A stretch of 64,000 nt of DNA. It comes from an uncultured Porphyromonadaceae bacterium. GTDB lineage: Bacteria > Bacteroidota > Bacteroidia > Bacteroidales > Muribaculaceae. The stretch is from NCBI GenBank assembly GCA_947073495.1, contig CAMTMX010000004.1, positions 1 through 64,000 of the forward strand, in the 5' to 3' direction. The number at the start of each line of letters is the position of its first letter. Position 1 is the stretch's first letter. A program made the position numbers and the translations under genes. Shown one piece after another: positions 15,074-24,021 of this stretch. The notes beneath the pieces are model-generated. The model worked only from the letters and a program-made list of their open reading frames with translations. It searched no databases and was not told the DNA's origin.

Positions 15074-17781
15074 TACTTATCGCTTAATATGAATACTGTC
15101 TTAAATATTTGATTGAACTCCTCATATGCCTCTGGCGCAAGTTCTCGTTTAGCAAATTCTCTTACACGAATCAAAAGCTCTTCTTTAGAGGAACACGAGT
15201 CAATTACTTTCGCTAATCGTTGATGGAATTTAGCTGATTCGGAACTATTTGATGCAATAGAACTTGGGTGGCGACCACCATTTTTAAAAATAACTCGTTC
15301 TGTACTTTGTACTAATTTTGTGAGTGCCAAAGCTAAGAATGGACCATCATCGCCCCATTTTGAGTCCGTAAGAAAACTTGTGAAATTTTTGGTCATCAGC
15401 CATTCATGTACGCCGCCATCACCAGACTGACGTATACTTCGGTCTATATATTTTCTAATATATGGATTATTGAGTATTTCCTTTACTTGTTGTTTATTGC
15501 CCATAGCTAACCTTATAAAAAACTCCTGAAAGTTTTTGTGGTCACCTGTATAAGATCTTATATAGGCACGTAAGTATTTGGGGTTGTCTAATAATGCTTT
15601 TAGTTCTTTATCGCTTAGGGAAATCGCTCCTTTAGCCATTATTGTCTTAAGGTTCTTATAGAGTTTTGTCCTTTTAATTAGTTGTCCTAATAGCAACGAT
15701 TTAAATTTTTGCTTCCCATTTTCCACGGTATTCTTAACAGTTTTTCTGTTAGAATTAACCAATCGTTGTTCGGGCACTCCATTTTTCCCTTTTACAATGG
15801 TAATGACTTTTCCAAAAGTTTTATTCTTGGAAATTGTGATAACAGTCCTTTTGCCAATTGTTTTTATTCCTCTGCTCAATGCAACCTTCGCCGCGCGCGT
15901 AGTAGAGGATTTAGCAACCTTAGGCGCTACTAAAAATATCGCATCAACAGCTAAGTTTGATGCAGTATTTTTTAAGATTGCAGATTTTTCACTCTCATCC
16001 TCAGTATTTCTATAATCCTGAGCTGCAGACGCTGTAGATGCAGCAATTGATCCTGCGTATAGAGTAGTATTCGTATATGTCATGACCGTTGCCGCAGTAC
16101 CTAATACTTTGCTAGTCGCAACGAGAGCTGCAGGAGCAGCAGCGCCTCCCGTTGAAGCAATAGTCACTGCTGCTGCAGTGACAGTTGCAGCCACAGCAAC
16201 ACCAACGGTTATATAAGTAACGGTTGTGGATATTTTATCAAATTCTTCTTTGTGATTCTTATAAAAATCATTTGCTTTATCAGTCCAACTCTCATTGTTC
16301 GCAATATCTGTTTCGGTTGTCCAATTTCCATTTCTTGTCGGGATACCGTTTACCAACTCTCCCTCATATACATCTCCATTTGAGAAAAGAATACTACCTT
16401 TAGCAGGGAATTTATTATTTCCCGGCCAGTTAGCTGTAATTGATATTGGTTTCCCTTTTTCATAAATAGTTAGAGTTCCATCACCACATATCTCGCCCTC
16501 TTTAAATTCGCCAATATACGAATCCCCATTTGCAAAATAGAAAGTTCCAAGTCCGTTGAACTTACCGTCGACAAATTCCCCATCATATTTATTTCCATTT
16601 GAAAAGAGGTATGCACCCTCCCCATAAAATTTGTTTTCCACAAATTTGCCAACATACTGGTCTTTATTTGAGAAAACCATTTTACCGTAACCATTAATCC
16701 ATCCTTCCTCCCATTCCCCACGATATGCAAAATGAGGACTTTGATAATAGCCTATTCCATCTTGTAAACCATTATACCATTGTCCATCATATCTTGCATG
16801 TTCATTTGCATATATGTATACACCGACGCCATCAAATAAATTGTCGTTCCAATCTCCTTTATAACTATCTCCATTTGAGAGTATCAATTCTCCATAACCG
16901 GATTTCGCCCCATCGCTCATGTATCCAAAATAGGAATAGTAATTCGGTATTTTAATCTCACATAAACCATGAGGATAACCCTCCATATATCCTCCTTTAT
17001 ATGACAAACCATTATTGCTAATAATTGTCTGTCCATCAAGCGAACCATCTACCCATACCGAGGATACTGTGTCTGATTTATTTGTTATATAGGTTCCAAG
17101 ACCATGCCAATTGCCATTCTTCCACTTTCCGGAATACAATGATCCATCAGCGTATTCCATCTTTCCAATACCATCAGGCTTATTGTTCTTGACATAACCG
17201 TTGTAATGTCCATTCTCCAGTTGGACATCAACGAGAGTCTGAGTTAAGTTTCCGTTATCCCATTCTCCACTTTTTATTGAGCCATCTTCTTTATAGAGAG
17301 TACCCTCTCCGTGGAATTTACCATTAGCCCACATGCCGACATAGTAAGGCTTACCGTTTTTATACCATGAAACAAATCCATGAGGCTTACTATCTTTGAA
17401 ATGGCCTATATAGATTTCCCCATTTTTGTCATACACTCCATACCCGTTGAATTTATCATCGCTTAACTCGCCAATGTAGTTCTCTTTGTCAGAAACGCTT
17501 ACAACATCTGTTTCTATTAAAGCTCCATAATAGGCTTTTACCTGTTTTTCTTCAATTGTTGAACCGTTGCTAATTATGCGTAAAATACCTTTGCCATGTG
17601 CAACAGAGTCAAACACCTCTCCCTCCCACCGATATGCAAGTGTTGTATCAGCATCAGCAAGCCATACACGTGTTCCATCTCCATCAGATTTCACCCATGT
17701 GCCTTTTATAGATGATACGCAACCTGTTGCTATAAACAGTGTCAATATTATAAAAAAGAGTATGTGATAATATTGTTTCAT
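15073..17781 (-). CDS. MORN-repeat lipoprotein with polymorphic-toxin-like C-terminus
   Basis: From the ATG at 17781 the protein has 902 residues; a TTG ten codons upstream is less likely, since the ATG gives a clean lipoprotein signal (MKQYYHILFFIILTLF, lipobox ATGC). Residues about 60-480 hold many MORN repeats (pattern YxGxW..G..HGxGxxxxxxGxxY). Then come a coiled segment, a hydrophobic Ala/Gly/Thr-rich stretch (about 520-590) that may cross a membrane, a linker with AVDAIFLVAPKVAKSSTTRAA typical of pre-toxin regions, and a C-terminal domain with GDHKNFQEFF, GDGGVHEWLMTKN and GGRHPSSIASN. The His- and Glu-containing motifs suggest a nuclease-type toxin, but the family is not identified. 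No immunity gene is recognised. The overlapping downstream gene encodes an OmpA-domain protein. Confidence 0.75.
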   Translation of the reverse strand: MKQYYHILFFIILTLFIATGCVSSIKGTWVKSDGDGTRVWLADADTTLAYRWEGEVFDSVAHGKGILRIISNGSTIEEKQVKAYYGALIETDVVSVSDKENYIGELSDDKFNGYGVYDKNGEIYIGHFKDSKPHGFVSWYKNGKPYYVGMWANGKFHGEGTLYKEDGSIKSGEWDNGNLTQTLVDVQLENGHYNGYVKNNKPDGIGKMEYADGSLYSGKWKNGNWHGLGTYITNKSDTVSSVWVDGSLDGQTIISNNGLSYKGGYMEGYPHGLCEIKIPNYYSYFGYMSDGAKSGYGELILSNGDSYKGDWNDNLFDGVGVYIYANEHARYDGQWYNGLQDGIGYYQSPHFAYRGEWEEGWINGYGKMVFSNKDQYVGKFVENKFYGEGAYLFSNGNKYDGEFVDGKFNGLGTFYFANGDSYIGEFKEGEICGDGTLTIYEKGKPISITANWPGNNKFPAKGSILFSNGDVYEGELVNGIPTRNGNWTTETDIANNESWTDKANDFYKNHKEEFDKISTTVTYITVGVAVAATVTAAAVTIASTGGAAAPAALVATSKVLGTAATVMTYTNTTLYAGSIAASTASAAQDYRNTEDESEKSAILKNTASNLAVDAIFLVAPKVAKSSTTRAAKVALSRGIKTIGKRTVITISKNKTFGKVITIVKGKNGVPEQRLVNSNRKTVKNTVENGKQKFKSLLLGQLIKRTKLYKNLKTIMAKGAISLSDKELKALLDNPKYLRAYIRSYTGDHKNFQEFFIRLAMGNKQQVKEILNNPYIRKYIDRSIRQSGDGGVHEWLMTKNFTSFLTDSKWGDDGPFLALALTKLVQSTERVIFKNGGRHPSSIASNSSESAKFHQRLAKVIDSCSSKEELLIRVREFAKRELAPEAYEEFNQIFKTVFILSDK

Positions 17782-17811
17782 TATGTTCAAGGTTAAAAAG
17801 AACGCAGACAA

Positions 17812-18348
17812 TCTCCACTTGTCCTAACGGTGAGGCTCTGGAATTGCCCTGTATCAAGATAAATGAAGGAAAGTCTGCGCCATACGGGCACGATACACTT
17901 TCCGACCTTTATTTGTGATACATAAGGCTCTTTAATAAATATGAGCGAGGTTCAATTTTCCAGATTTCACCGTATCAAACAAAAGTCGTTTGCATATTGT
18001 ATTTTGCAAATGGTTAACCCCAGGACTCTTCCATGGAGATTGTATATATGTCCTAACAACGGAACAATTAGCCATAAATTATGAAAAATTTGCTATATTT
18101 AGTTATGTTTTAAAACATACTGAACCATTTGCTATCCCTATGGACACAGACTTTCCCAAAACAATTTAATTATAGAGTTCTCATTCAGGAACTTAAAATA
18201 AATTTTTTATTCCAATCAACAATATAGATTTTCTCTTGAGAAGCTACAATAACTCGTTTCGAGGAAACCAAGATATATTTATCATATCAAAAAGAATTAC
18301 ACTAAGGTTGCAGAGGATGATTAAAATCCGTTTAAATCAAGGTCCGGA
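17812..18348. other. 537-bp gap with no supported gene
   Basis: The stretch between the MORN-lipoprotein and WYL regulator genes (both minus strand) contains no convincing coding frame. It has a weak inverted pair (TTTGCATATTG...TTTTGCAAATGG near 17990-18012) and otherwise AT-rich sequence. It could be a long leader for the MORN-lipoprotein gene or the site of a lost gene. Confidence 0.4.
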
Positions 18349-19275
18349 TTATTTTTCAATCGCATATCTCTTTGCAGTTTCTTCCGCGAGCCATTTGATT
18401 TCTTCCCTGAGCCAATCGGGGGAGAGGACTTCTACATCCGGACCGAGACGCAATATTTCACGTTGAAATTCGTATTCCGGTCGTAGAATCAGTTCGTAGT
18501 CTGAATATTCTGAGGTATTCGTCACAAGACGTTGCGATTTATGGAGTGGAAGTGACTCAACGTATGCACGCTGTCTACCAAATACCCTGATGGCAACTTT
18601 TATGCTATCGTAGTCATCATCCACATTTACTCCGATGACTTCATCAAAGAAAGTGTCGAGATTTATTGAGGCATCTGTTTCAAATGTGGTGTCGGATATG
18701 TCAAGTGATTCAATCCTGTCAAGAGCAAAGACGGTAAGAGAATCATTCCCTTGAATCTTGCCGACAAGATACCATCTCCTGCCTGACTGTTTGAGACCGT
18801 ATGGTTCGACTGTATGTTCCACGGCTTCCGAAAAATTGAAACGGCGATAAGTCATGTATATTACCCGGCTTTTGCTCAAAGCCTCAATAGCCGGAGACAT
18901 ATAATCCATACCACCCGGTGTCTCTTCAAACAAGATACGTTTGGCTATGTCTTTGTTTCCCAACAACTGATTGTCGATTGCCAAACCGTTGAAGAGCCAA
19001 GATGTGAATGTCGGTTCATTGAGAGCATCCTCATTTTCGATATAATATGTATTGCCGTTATAGCGGTTACACTGGATGTCAATGCCAAAGATGTCAGCAA
19101 TCGCTAAACGATGACGATGAAAAGTGCGTTCAGGAATTTCACCCTCATTTTCAAGACGCAAAGTACGCTCATCCATCCACTTCCGGTTGATCTCCGCCAA
19201 TGTGATATTACCGGCTCGTCGGATCGTATCGATAAGCCATACATAACGCCTTATTACCCTTACAGATGTTGCCAT
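18349..19275 (-). CDS. WYL-domain transcriptional regulator
   Basis: The 308-residue protein has an N-terminal winged-helix region (about 1-90; RVIRRYVWLIDTIRRAGNITLAEINRKW, ERTFHRHRLAIADIFGIDI) and a WYL domain (about 130-215; YRRFNFSEAVEHTVEPYGLKQ, then SGRRWYLVG), followed by the WCX C-terminal extension (about 225-300). WYL proteins bind nucleotides or single-stranded nucleic acid and often control stress or defence genes. It is the nearest regulator to the MORN-lipoprotein pair and lies 0.5 kb upstream on the same strand, but a functional link is only inference. The protein is full length. Confidence 0.85.
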   Translation of the reverse strand: MATSVRVIRRYVWLIDTIRRAGNITLAEINRKWMDERTLRLENEGEIPERTFHRHRLAIADIFGIDIQCNRYNGNTYYIENEDALNEPTFTSWLFNGLAIDNQLLGNKDIAKRILFEETPGGMDYMSPAIEALSKSRVIYMTYRRFNFSEAVEHTVEPYGLKQSGRRWYLVGKIQGNDSLTVFALDRIESLDISDTTFETDASINLDTFFDEVIGVNVDDDYDSIKVAIRVFGRQRAYVESLPLHKSQRLVTNTSEYSDYELILRPEYEFQREILRLGPDVEVLSPDWLREEIKWLAEETAKRYAIEK

Positions 19276-19301
19276 AATTATTTCATTTGAAAGTTACAAA
19301 T

Positions 19302-19325
19302 TCAACTTTCGCAAGCGAAAGTTGA
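19302..19325. repeat. TCAACTTTCGC palindrome (dispersed family)
   Basis: TCAACTTTCGC, AA, GCGAAAGTTGA is a perfect 11-bp palindrome, identical in its core to 13646-13669. The string GGGTTATGAGGTTATAGGGTT follows. The remaining gap to 19618 has a second GTTAACC-like stretch (19420-19445) and half-palindromes (AAACTTGCGAAACTT), with no gene. Confidence 0.7.
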
Positions 19326-19636
19326 GGGTTATGAGGTTATAGGGTTAAAAGGTTAATCTACAATTGTGGATAGATTTCAGGTTTCTTTAAGAATCATGTG
19401 GGAACATAGCCCTGTAACCCCTTAACCTTCAAACTTTAAGTAAACTTGCGAAACTTAAATTACAAACTCGCGACTGTCTTCAATGCCATGTCCTCCTTTA
19501 TCGGATGCACAACAGCATAACCGTCTTAGTTCACCGCAAAGTTAACTATATACTATGACATTTCGCGGCAGAACAAAAAAATAATTGTTGTGTGTCGCCA
19601 TCCGGCAGTCTCCAACATTAACTTTGTCAAAAAAAG

Positions 19637-20287
19637 ATGAAAAATAACATTGGTTTACAACTTTTATCCTTATATAAGGAAATCTCCGGTAAGAAAGCAA
19701 ACGACAAACAAAAAGATCTCACTTACAGGAATAATAATAATAATCAAGACACATCTACACCAGATGGCATAGTGAAAGCAATAAATTACGCATTGGAAAG
19801 AGGGGACTGTGAAACCGCAAACACACTTCTCAATGATTGGGCTATGATTTTCCCATTAGAAAACGAAGGCTCCACACTATACAATTTCTTTAGGGTGGAA
19901 ACAATATTACGGGAGATGGATACAGAAGAAGATTCCGGATCTTATCTCAATCTCCTGAATAATGCAATCGACGCTGCCAACGACTTCTTCTTTGCAAATA
20001 AAGAAGAAAGTAATCATGCAATGGATGATGACGCATATGAGATATATTGCCGTATCTCTGATATTGCCCGTTCGTTAGCAGAGGATGATGACGAAGTTGA
20101 AAGACCCACTATAAATCAGCTTAATGAACCTGATTTATTAGCTAAGCAAACTGACCGGTCACCAAACGCATTGCTTGACAATGCCATCAGACGCCACATT
20201 TCAAAATATGGACATCTCAGCTCGGAAACAAGGTATCTACTCAACTGTATCCGTACAGAATTCGACATCCCGCAGCCAACAGATTGA
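19637..20287 (+). CDS. Unknown acidic helical protein
   Basis: This 216-residue protein is not recognised. It is hydrophilic and acidic, has no signal peptide or membrane segment, and looks mostly helical. An Asn run (NNNNNQ, about 31-36) links a short N-terminal part to the main region (about 45-150: AINYALERGDCETANTLLND, NNAIDAANDFFFANKEESN). The end holds ALLDNAIRRHISKYGHLSSE. A TAACTTTG -7 box lies at 19619-19626, only 11 bases above the ATG, so the mRNA may be nearly leaderless. Flanking palindromes on both sides suggest an independently transcribed accessory gene. Confidence 0.65.
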   Translation: MKNNIGLQLLSLYKEISGKKANDKQKDLTYRNNNNNQDTSTPDGIVKAINYALERGDCETANTLLNDWAMIFPLENEGSTLYNFFRVETILREMDTEEDSGSYLNLLNNAIDAANDFFFANKEESNHAMDDDAYEIYCRISDIARSLAEDDDEVERPTINQLNEPDLLAKQTDRSPNALLDNAIRRHISKYGHLSSETRYLLNCIRTEFDIPQPTD

Positions 20288-20370
20288 CACAATATCTCAA
20301 GATAAGCCAACTTTCTAAAATTATTTTTAACTTATTGTTTATGCGGAAATAAATAGTTAATTTTACTGTA

Positions 20371-20466
20371 TAAATAATTTAAGTTTCGCAAGCTCACTTA
20401 AGGTTTGAAGGTTAAGGGGTTAAAGGGTTATACCCTCAACTTACGCTTGCGAAAGTTGAATAAATA
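20371..20466. repeat. Degenerate TTTCGC palindrome pair with GGTTAA strings
   Basis: TTAAGTTTCGCAAGCTCACTTAA (about 20378-20400) and CTCAACTTACGCTTGCGAAAGTTG (20435-20458) flank GGTTAAGGGGTTAAAGGGTTAT (about 20410-20431). These are diverged copies of the element at 13639 and 19302. Confidence 0.6.
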
Positions 20467-20530
20467 ATTTAATGTTTTTAATTTCAAATCTATAAACCTA
20501 ATTATATAATCATTTATTATTATTGGATAT

Positions 20531-21361
20531 ATGCATAAATTAATTTTAAGTTTGGCTTTTATGCTGTGCATTGTCTCGGGAGGATATGCACAAGGTGTCG
20601 AAACTTTTTCAGTGAAAGGTGCCGAAGGGATGCTCCACGCCGAGTTACAGAAACCGGAGATATCAAAAGAGAAGAAAGCACCGTTGGTGATTTTATGCCA
20701 TGGATTCGGTGGCAACTGCGATGCAAAGCTGCTCACTGACATCGCTGACGACCTGCTGAAAGATGGGATCGCTTCCATACGGTTTGATTTCAACGGTCAT
20801 GGCAAAAGTGAAGGAGAATTTCAAGACATGACAGTTCCCAATGAAATCCGGGATCTGAAAAATGTGATAGCATGGGCACAGAATCAGCCGTGGGTGGAAA
20901 ACATATCTCTTCTCGGGCATTCACAAGGTGGAGTCGTGGCAAGCATGACAGCCGGCGAACTCGGCGACAAAGTTATCAAAAGTCTTGTACTTATGGCACC
21001 GGCAGCTGTGTTGCGCGACGATGCATTGAGAGGCAGCACTATGGGAGCGATGTATGATCCCTGGAATATGAAAGAGGATTATGTTCAATTGCCCTTCGGA
21101 GGAATGAAGTTGGGACGCAAGTATATCGAATCCGCACTTACACTCCCAATCTACGAGACAGCACTGAAATACACCGGTCCCGTTCTTGTGATGCATGGGA
21201 CGTATGACAGAGTTGTTCCATATACATACGGCGAAAGATACGACCAAGGATACAAAAACAGTACATTGCATTTGATTCAAGGTGAAGACCACGGTTTTTC
21301 ACAGACCTCTACCGAATCTGCCCTTTATGCAGCTGATTGGCTTGCAAAGCAATTGAATTGA
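20531..21361 (+). CDS. Exported alpha/beta hydrolase (feruloyl-esterase-like)
   Basis: The 276-residue protein has a signal peptide (about 1-20, SGGYAQ) and a complete alpha/beta hydrolase fold. The oxyanion region is LCHGFGGN, the nucleophile S131 is in GHSQGG, D226 in HGTYDRVVP and H254 in EDHGF complete the triad. The length and FNGHGKSEGEF motif fit the cinnamoyl/feruloyl and acyl-carbohydrate esterase group, so removal of ester groups from plant-derived compounds in the periplasm is plausible. Other ester substrates cannot be excluded. A strong terminator follows at 21368-21409. Confidence 0.85.
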   Translation: MHKLILSLAFMLCIVSGGYAQGVETFSVKGAEGMLHAELQKPEISKEKKAPLVILCHGFGGNCDAKLLTDIADDLLKDGIASIRFDFNGHGKSEGEFQDMTVPNEIRDLKNVIAWAQNQPWVENISLLGHSQGGVVASMTAGELGDKVIKSLVLMAPAAVLRDDALRGSTMGAMYDPWNMKEDYVQLPFGGMKLGRKYIESALTLPIYETALKYTGPVLVMHGTYDRVVPYTYGERYDQGYKNSTLHLIQGEDHGFSQTSTESALYAADWLAKQLN

Positions 21362-21367
21362 ACAGAG

Positions 21368-21409
21368 AAATCCCCTAAGAGCAGATTTGATTTTTCTCTT
21401 AGGGGATTT
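21368..21409. terminator. Bidirectional terminator between the hydrolase and mutS2
   Basis: AAATCCCCTAAGAG (21368-21381) pairs perfectly with CTCTTAGGGGATTT (21396-21409), followed by TTTCT. It lies between converging genes. Confidence 0.8.
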
Positions 21410-21464
21410 TTCTATGATATCCATGTGATTGAGCAAACGTTTCGGAGAAACGTCATACCCCTTA

Positions 21465-23927
21465 TTAGTCAAGATCGATGACAGTGATTCCGGCTCCGCC
21501 GAAGCGCACATCCTCATCGTGGAAGTCAGCCACATTCGGATTAGCCTTGAGTTGCTGACGTATCAATGTCTTCAGGATACCATGACCCGTGCCATGAAGT
21601 ATCCTGAGTCTGCTTGCATTAAACTGCACTGCATCGTCAAGGAAATATGTCACCGCCTGCAAAGCCTCATCGGCACGCATGCCCCTGACATCTATCTCAT
21701 TCTTAAATTTCAATTGACGTTCCCGGCTTTCATCAGATGTGGATGACGACAGTGTCATAACTGTTGAAGTTGCGGTAGGTTTAGGTTTCTGTGCCGGCTG
21801 AAGTTTGTCAAGCTCAACAATAGTGCGAAGAGCACCGAAAGCAACTTCAGCTTTCTTCCCGCTAATGCTTAATATCTTACCTACCACTCCCCCGTTAGAC
21901 ATTCTTACATAGTCATCGACTCCAAGAGTCTTCTTTGGTTCCGTTTTTTTAGTTGCCTTTTGCTCAGTCCCGGTCTTTTTGCTCTTATGGCGCAATGGCT
22001 TCAACACTTCAGGAAGAACCTCCTTTTCCGGATCACGTTCGAGGTTCTGTTTGTATTCCTCCAATTCTTTACGTATCTGCCGCGTCCGTTCCTTCTCTGC
22101 CTCGGCTTTACGGATCTCATGAATCGAACGTTCAATCCGGGCATTCGCCCCGGCAAGAATTTCCTTTGCCTCTTCCTTTGCGGCACGTATGATTGCGGCA
22201 CGCTGAGATTTAAGGTCGGAAGAATTGGATTCGTATGTCTCAAGAAGTTTATCAAGTTTATGTTCCTTCTCTTTTATTCCGAGACGTTTGTTTGCCCAAT
22301 ATCTTCTGTCTCTCTGAATGTCGAGAAGATATTTATCCATATTGACATAATCACTGCCAACAATATCACGGGCGCGTTCAATCACATCAGCGGGCAAACC
22401 CGTATTACGTGCGATTTCCAAGGCGAAAGAGCTACCGGGATTACCGATAGACAGCTGAAACGTAGGGCGCAGGTGCTGACGGTCGTAAAGCATGGCGCCA
22501 TTGACAAAACCAGGTTCCGATTCTGCAAAAGTCTTGAGATTCTGGTAATGAGTCGTGACTACACCCATACACCCCGACTTGCCCAAATCTGTGAGTATCG
22601 ATTGGGCAAGAGCCCCGCCAATCTGCGGTTCAGTTCCGGACCCCATCTCATCAGCAAGAATCAATGTAGACGAATCTGAATGATTCAGGAAATATTTCAT
22701 GTTGGCAAGATGAGAGGAATACGTACTCAAATCATTCTCAATAGACTGTTCATCGCCAATGTCAATAAACACTCCGGAGAAAATACCCATGTGAGAATTT
22801 GAGTATAGCGTCGGCAACATCCCACATTGCATCATATATTGAACGACAGCCACAGTCTTAAGACAAACCGATTTACCTCCGGCATTCGGTCCGGAGATAA
22901 TCAGGATACGCTTATCGCCTCCCAATGTGATATCCAACGGGACGGCTGTTCTACCCTGTGCCCTCAGGTTAATCATCAATCCGGGATGTACAGCATGATA
23001 CCACTCTATTTCCGGTTTCTTTTCAAGCACCGGCATCTCTGCCCCTGTATCGGCTGCAAACCGTGCCTTTGCCTTAATGAAATCAAGCCGCGCAAGGATC
23101 TTACAACCGTCGACAATCTCTTCGACATACGGACGCACCATGTCGGTTATAGCAGTAAGAATTATTGCTATCTCGCGCCGTTCATCCATTTCAAGTTCCC
23201 GCAGACGGTTGCCTGCCTCGACAACTTCAGCAGGCTCAATAAATACAGTCTTACCCGTGGCACTCTGATCATGCACGATACCGTTGATGCTTCTTTTCAT
23301 CATAGAAGACACAGGAAGCACCAATCTTCCGTCACGGAGAGAGGGAGTCGCATCCTTGTCGACAATCCCTTCCTGGACAGCACGATCGAGAACCCGTCGC
23401 ATAGCACGTTGCATCGAACCTGATGCCGCCGCCATAGCCCTTCTGACATCTGACAGCCCCGGAGATGCATTGTCCTTCACTTCTCCAAACTTTCCTATGC
23501 ACCGTTCAATTTCCCTAACAATCTCAGGAAACACCGGCAGTCCGGCAAATTCATCACTCAGATAAGGGAAACGAGACTGTCCGCTATCTTCCTTCTTAGA
23601 GAAAAAGGAGCCTACACTATACATTGTATGTAAAGTGGCTGACAGTTTTTGGAGTCTGTCAGCAGACATAAAAGAACCTGCCGCCCTGATTTCCGAGAGC
23701 CATGGGACCACATCAAACACCCTTTCATCAGGCATATCTACACCTGATGACAACAGTGCCGACATCTCAGACACACAAAGAAGCCTCCGTCTTATCTCTT
23801 CGAAGACAGAAGAAAAAGTCATATTCGCAGCCTCTTCCTTTCCGAGGCGAGTCTCACATTTATCGGTCAGTAGCTGTCGCAGCTGAGAAAATCCGACCTT
23901 AGATTCAAAATCTTTAGGAAATATCAT
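21465..23927 (-). CDS. mutS2: MutS2 (Smr-domain ATPase)
   Basis: The 820-residue protein has the MutS2 layout: an N-terminal coiled region, core and clamp (about 1-320), an ABC-type ATPase with Walker A GPNAGGKS (K352) and Walker B STLILADEMGSGTEP, a long coiled coil (about 520-640), a KOW-like segment (DDYVRMSNGGVVGKI) and a C-terminal Smr domain (EIDVRGMRADEALQAV ... LRILHGTGHGILKTLIR). MutS2 acts on branched DNA and stalled or collided ribosomes and limits homologous recombination. The DVRGMR and HGTGHG motifs of the Smr domain are intact. The gene stands alone between the hydrolase and a universal stress protein gene. Confidence 0.93.
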   Translation of the reverse strand: MIFPKDFESKVGFSQLRQLLTDKCETRLGKEEAANMTFSSVFEEIRRRLLCVSEMSALLSSGVDMPDERVFDVVPWLSEIRAAGSFMSADRLQKLSATLHTMYSVGSFFSKKEDSGQSRFPYLSDEFAGLPVFPEIVREIERCIGKFGEVKDNASPGLSDVRRAMAAASGSMQRAMRRVLDRAVQEGIVDKDATPSLRDGRLVLPVSSMMKRSINGIVHDQSATGKTVFIEPAEVVEAGNRLRELEMDERREIAIILTAITDMVRPYVEEIVDGCKILARLDFIKAKARFAADTGAEMPVLEKKPEIEWYHAVHPGLMINLRAQGRTAVPLDITLGGDKRILIISGPNAGGKSVCLKTVAVVQYMMQCGMLPTLYSNSHMGIFSGVFIDIGDEQSIENDLSTYSSHLANMKYFLNHSDSSTLILADEMGSGTEPQIGGALAQSILTDLGKSGCMGVVTTHYQNLKTFAESEPGFVNGAMLYDRQHLRPTFQLSIGNPGSSFALEIARNTGLPADVIERARDIVGSDYVNMDKYLLDIQRDRRYWANKRLGIKEKEHKLDKLLETYESNSSDLKSQRAAIIRAAKEEAKEILAGANARIERSIHEIRKAEAEKERTRQIRKELEEYKQNLERDPEKEVLPEVLKPLRHKSKKTGTEQKATKKTEPKKTLGVDDYVRMSNGGVVGKILSISGKKAEVAFGALRTIVELDKLQPAQKPKPTATSTVMTLSSSTSDESRERQLKFKNEIDVRGMRADEALQAVTYFLDDAVQFNASRLRILHGTGHGILKTLIRQQLKANPNVADFHDEDVRFGGAGITVIDLD

Positions 23928-24021
23928 AAAACAGGTTGTTCAACTTTATCTGAAAGTTGAAGATTACAATATTATATTGTTGAATAGGACGTTACTCCTT
24001 ATTTCGACTACATTTATTTGG

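Noticed and set aside
21960..23423. Long plus-strand frames opposite mutS2
   Set aside because: They are antisense to a well-supported mutS2 with intact motifs.
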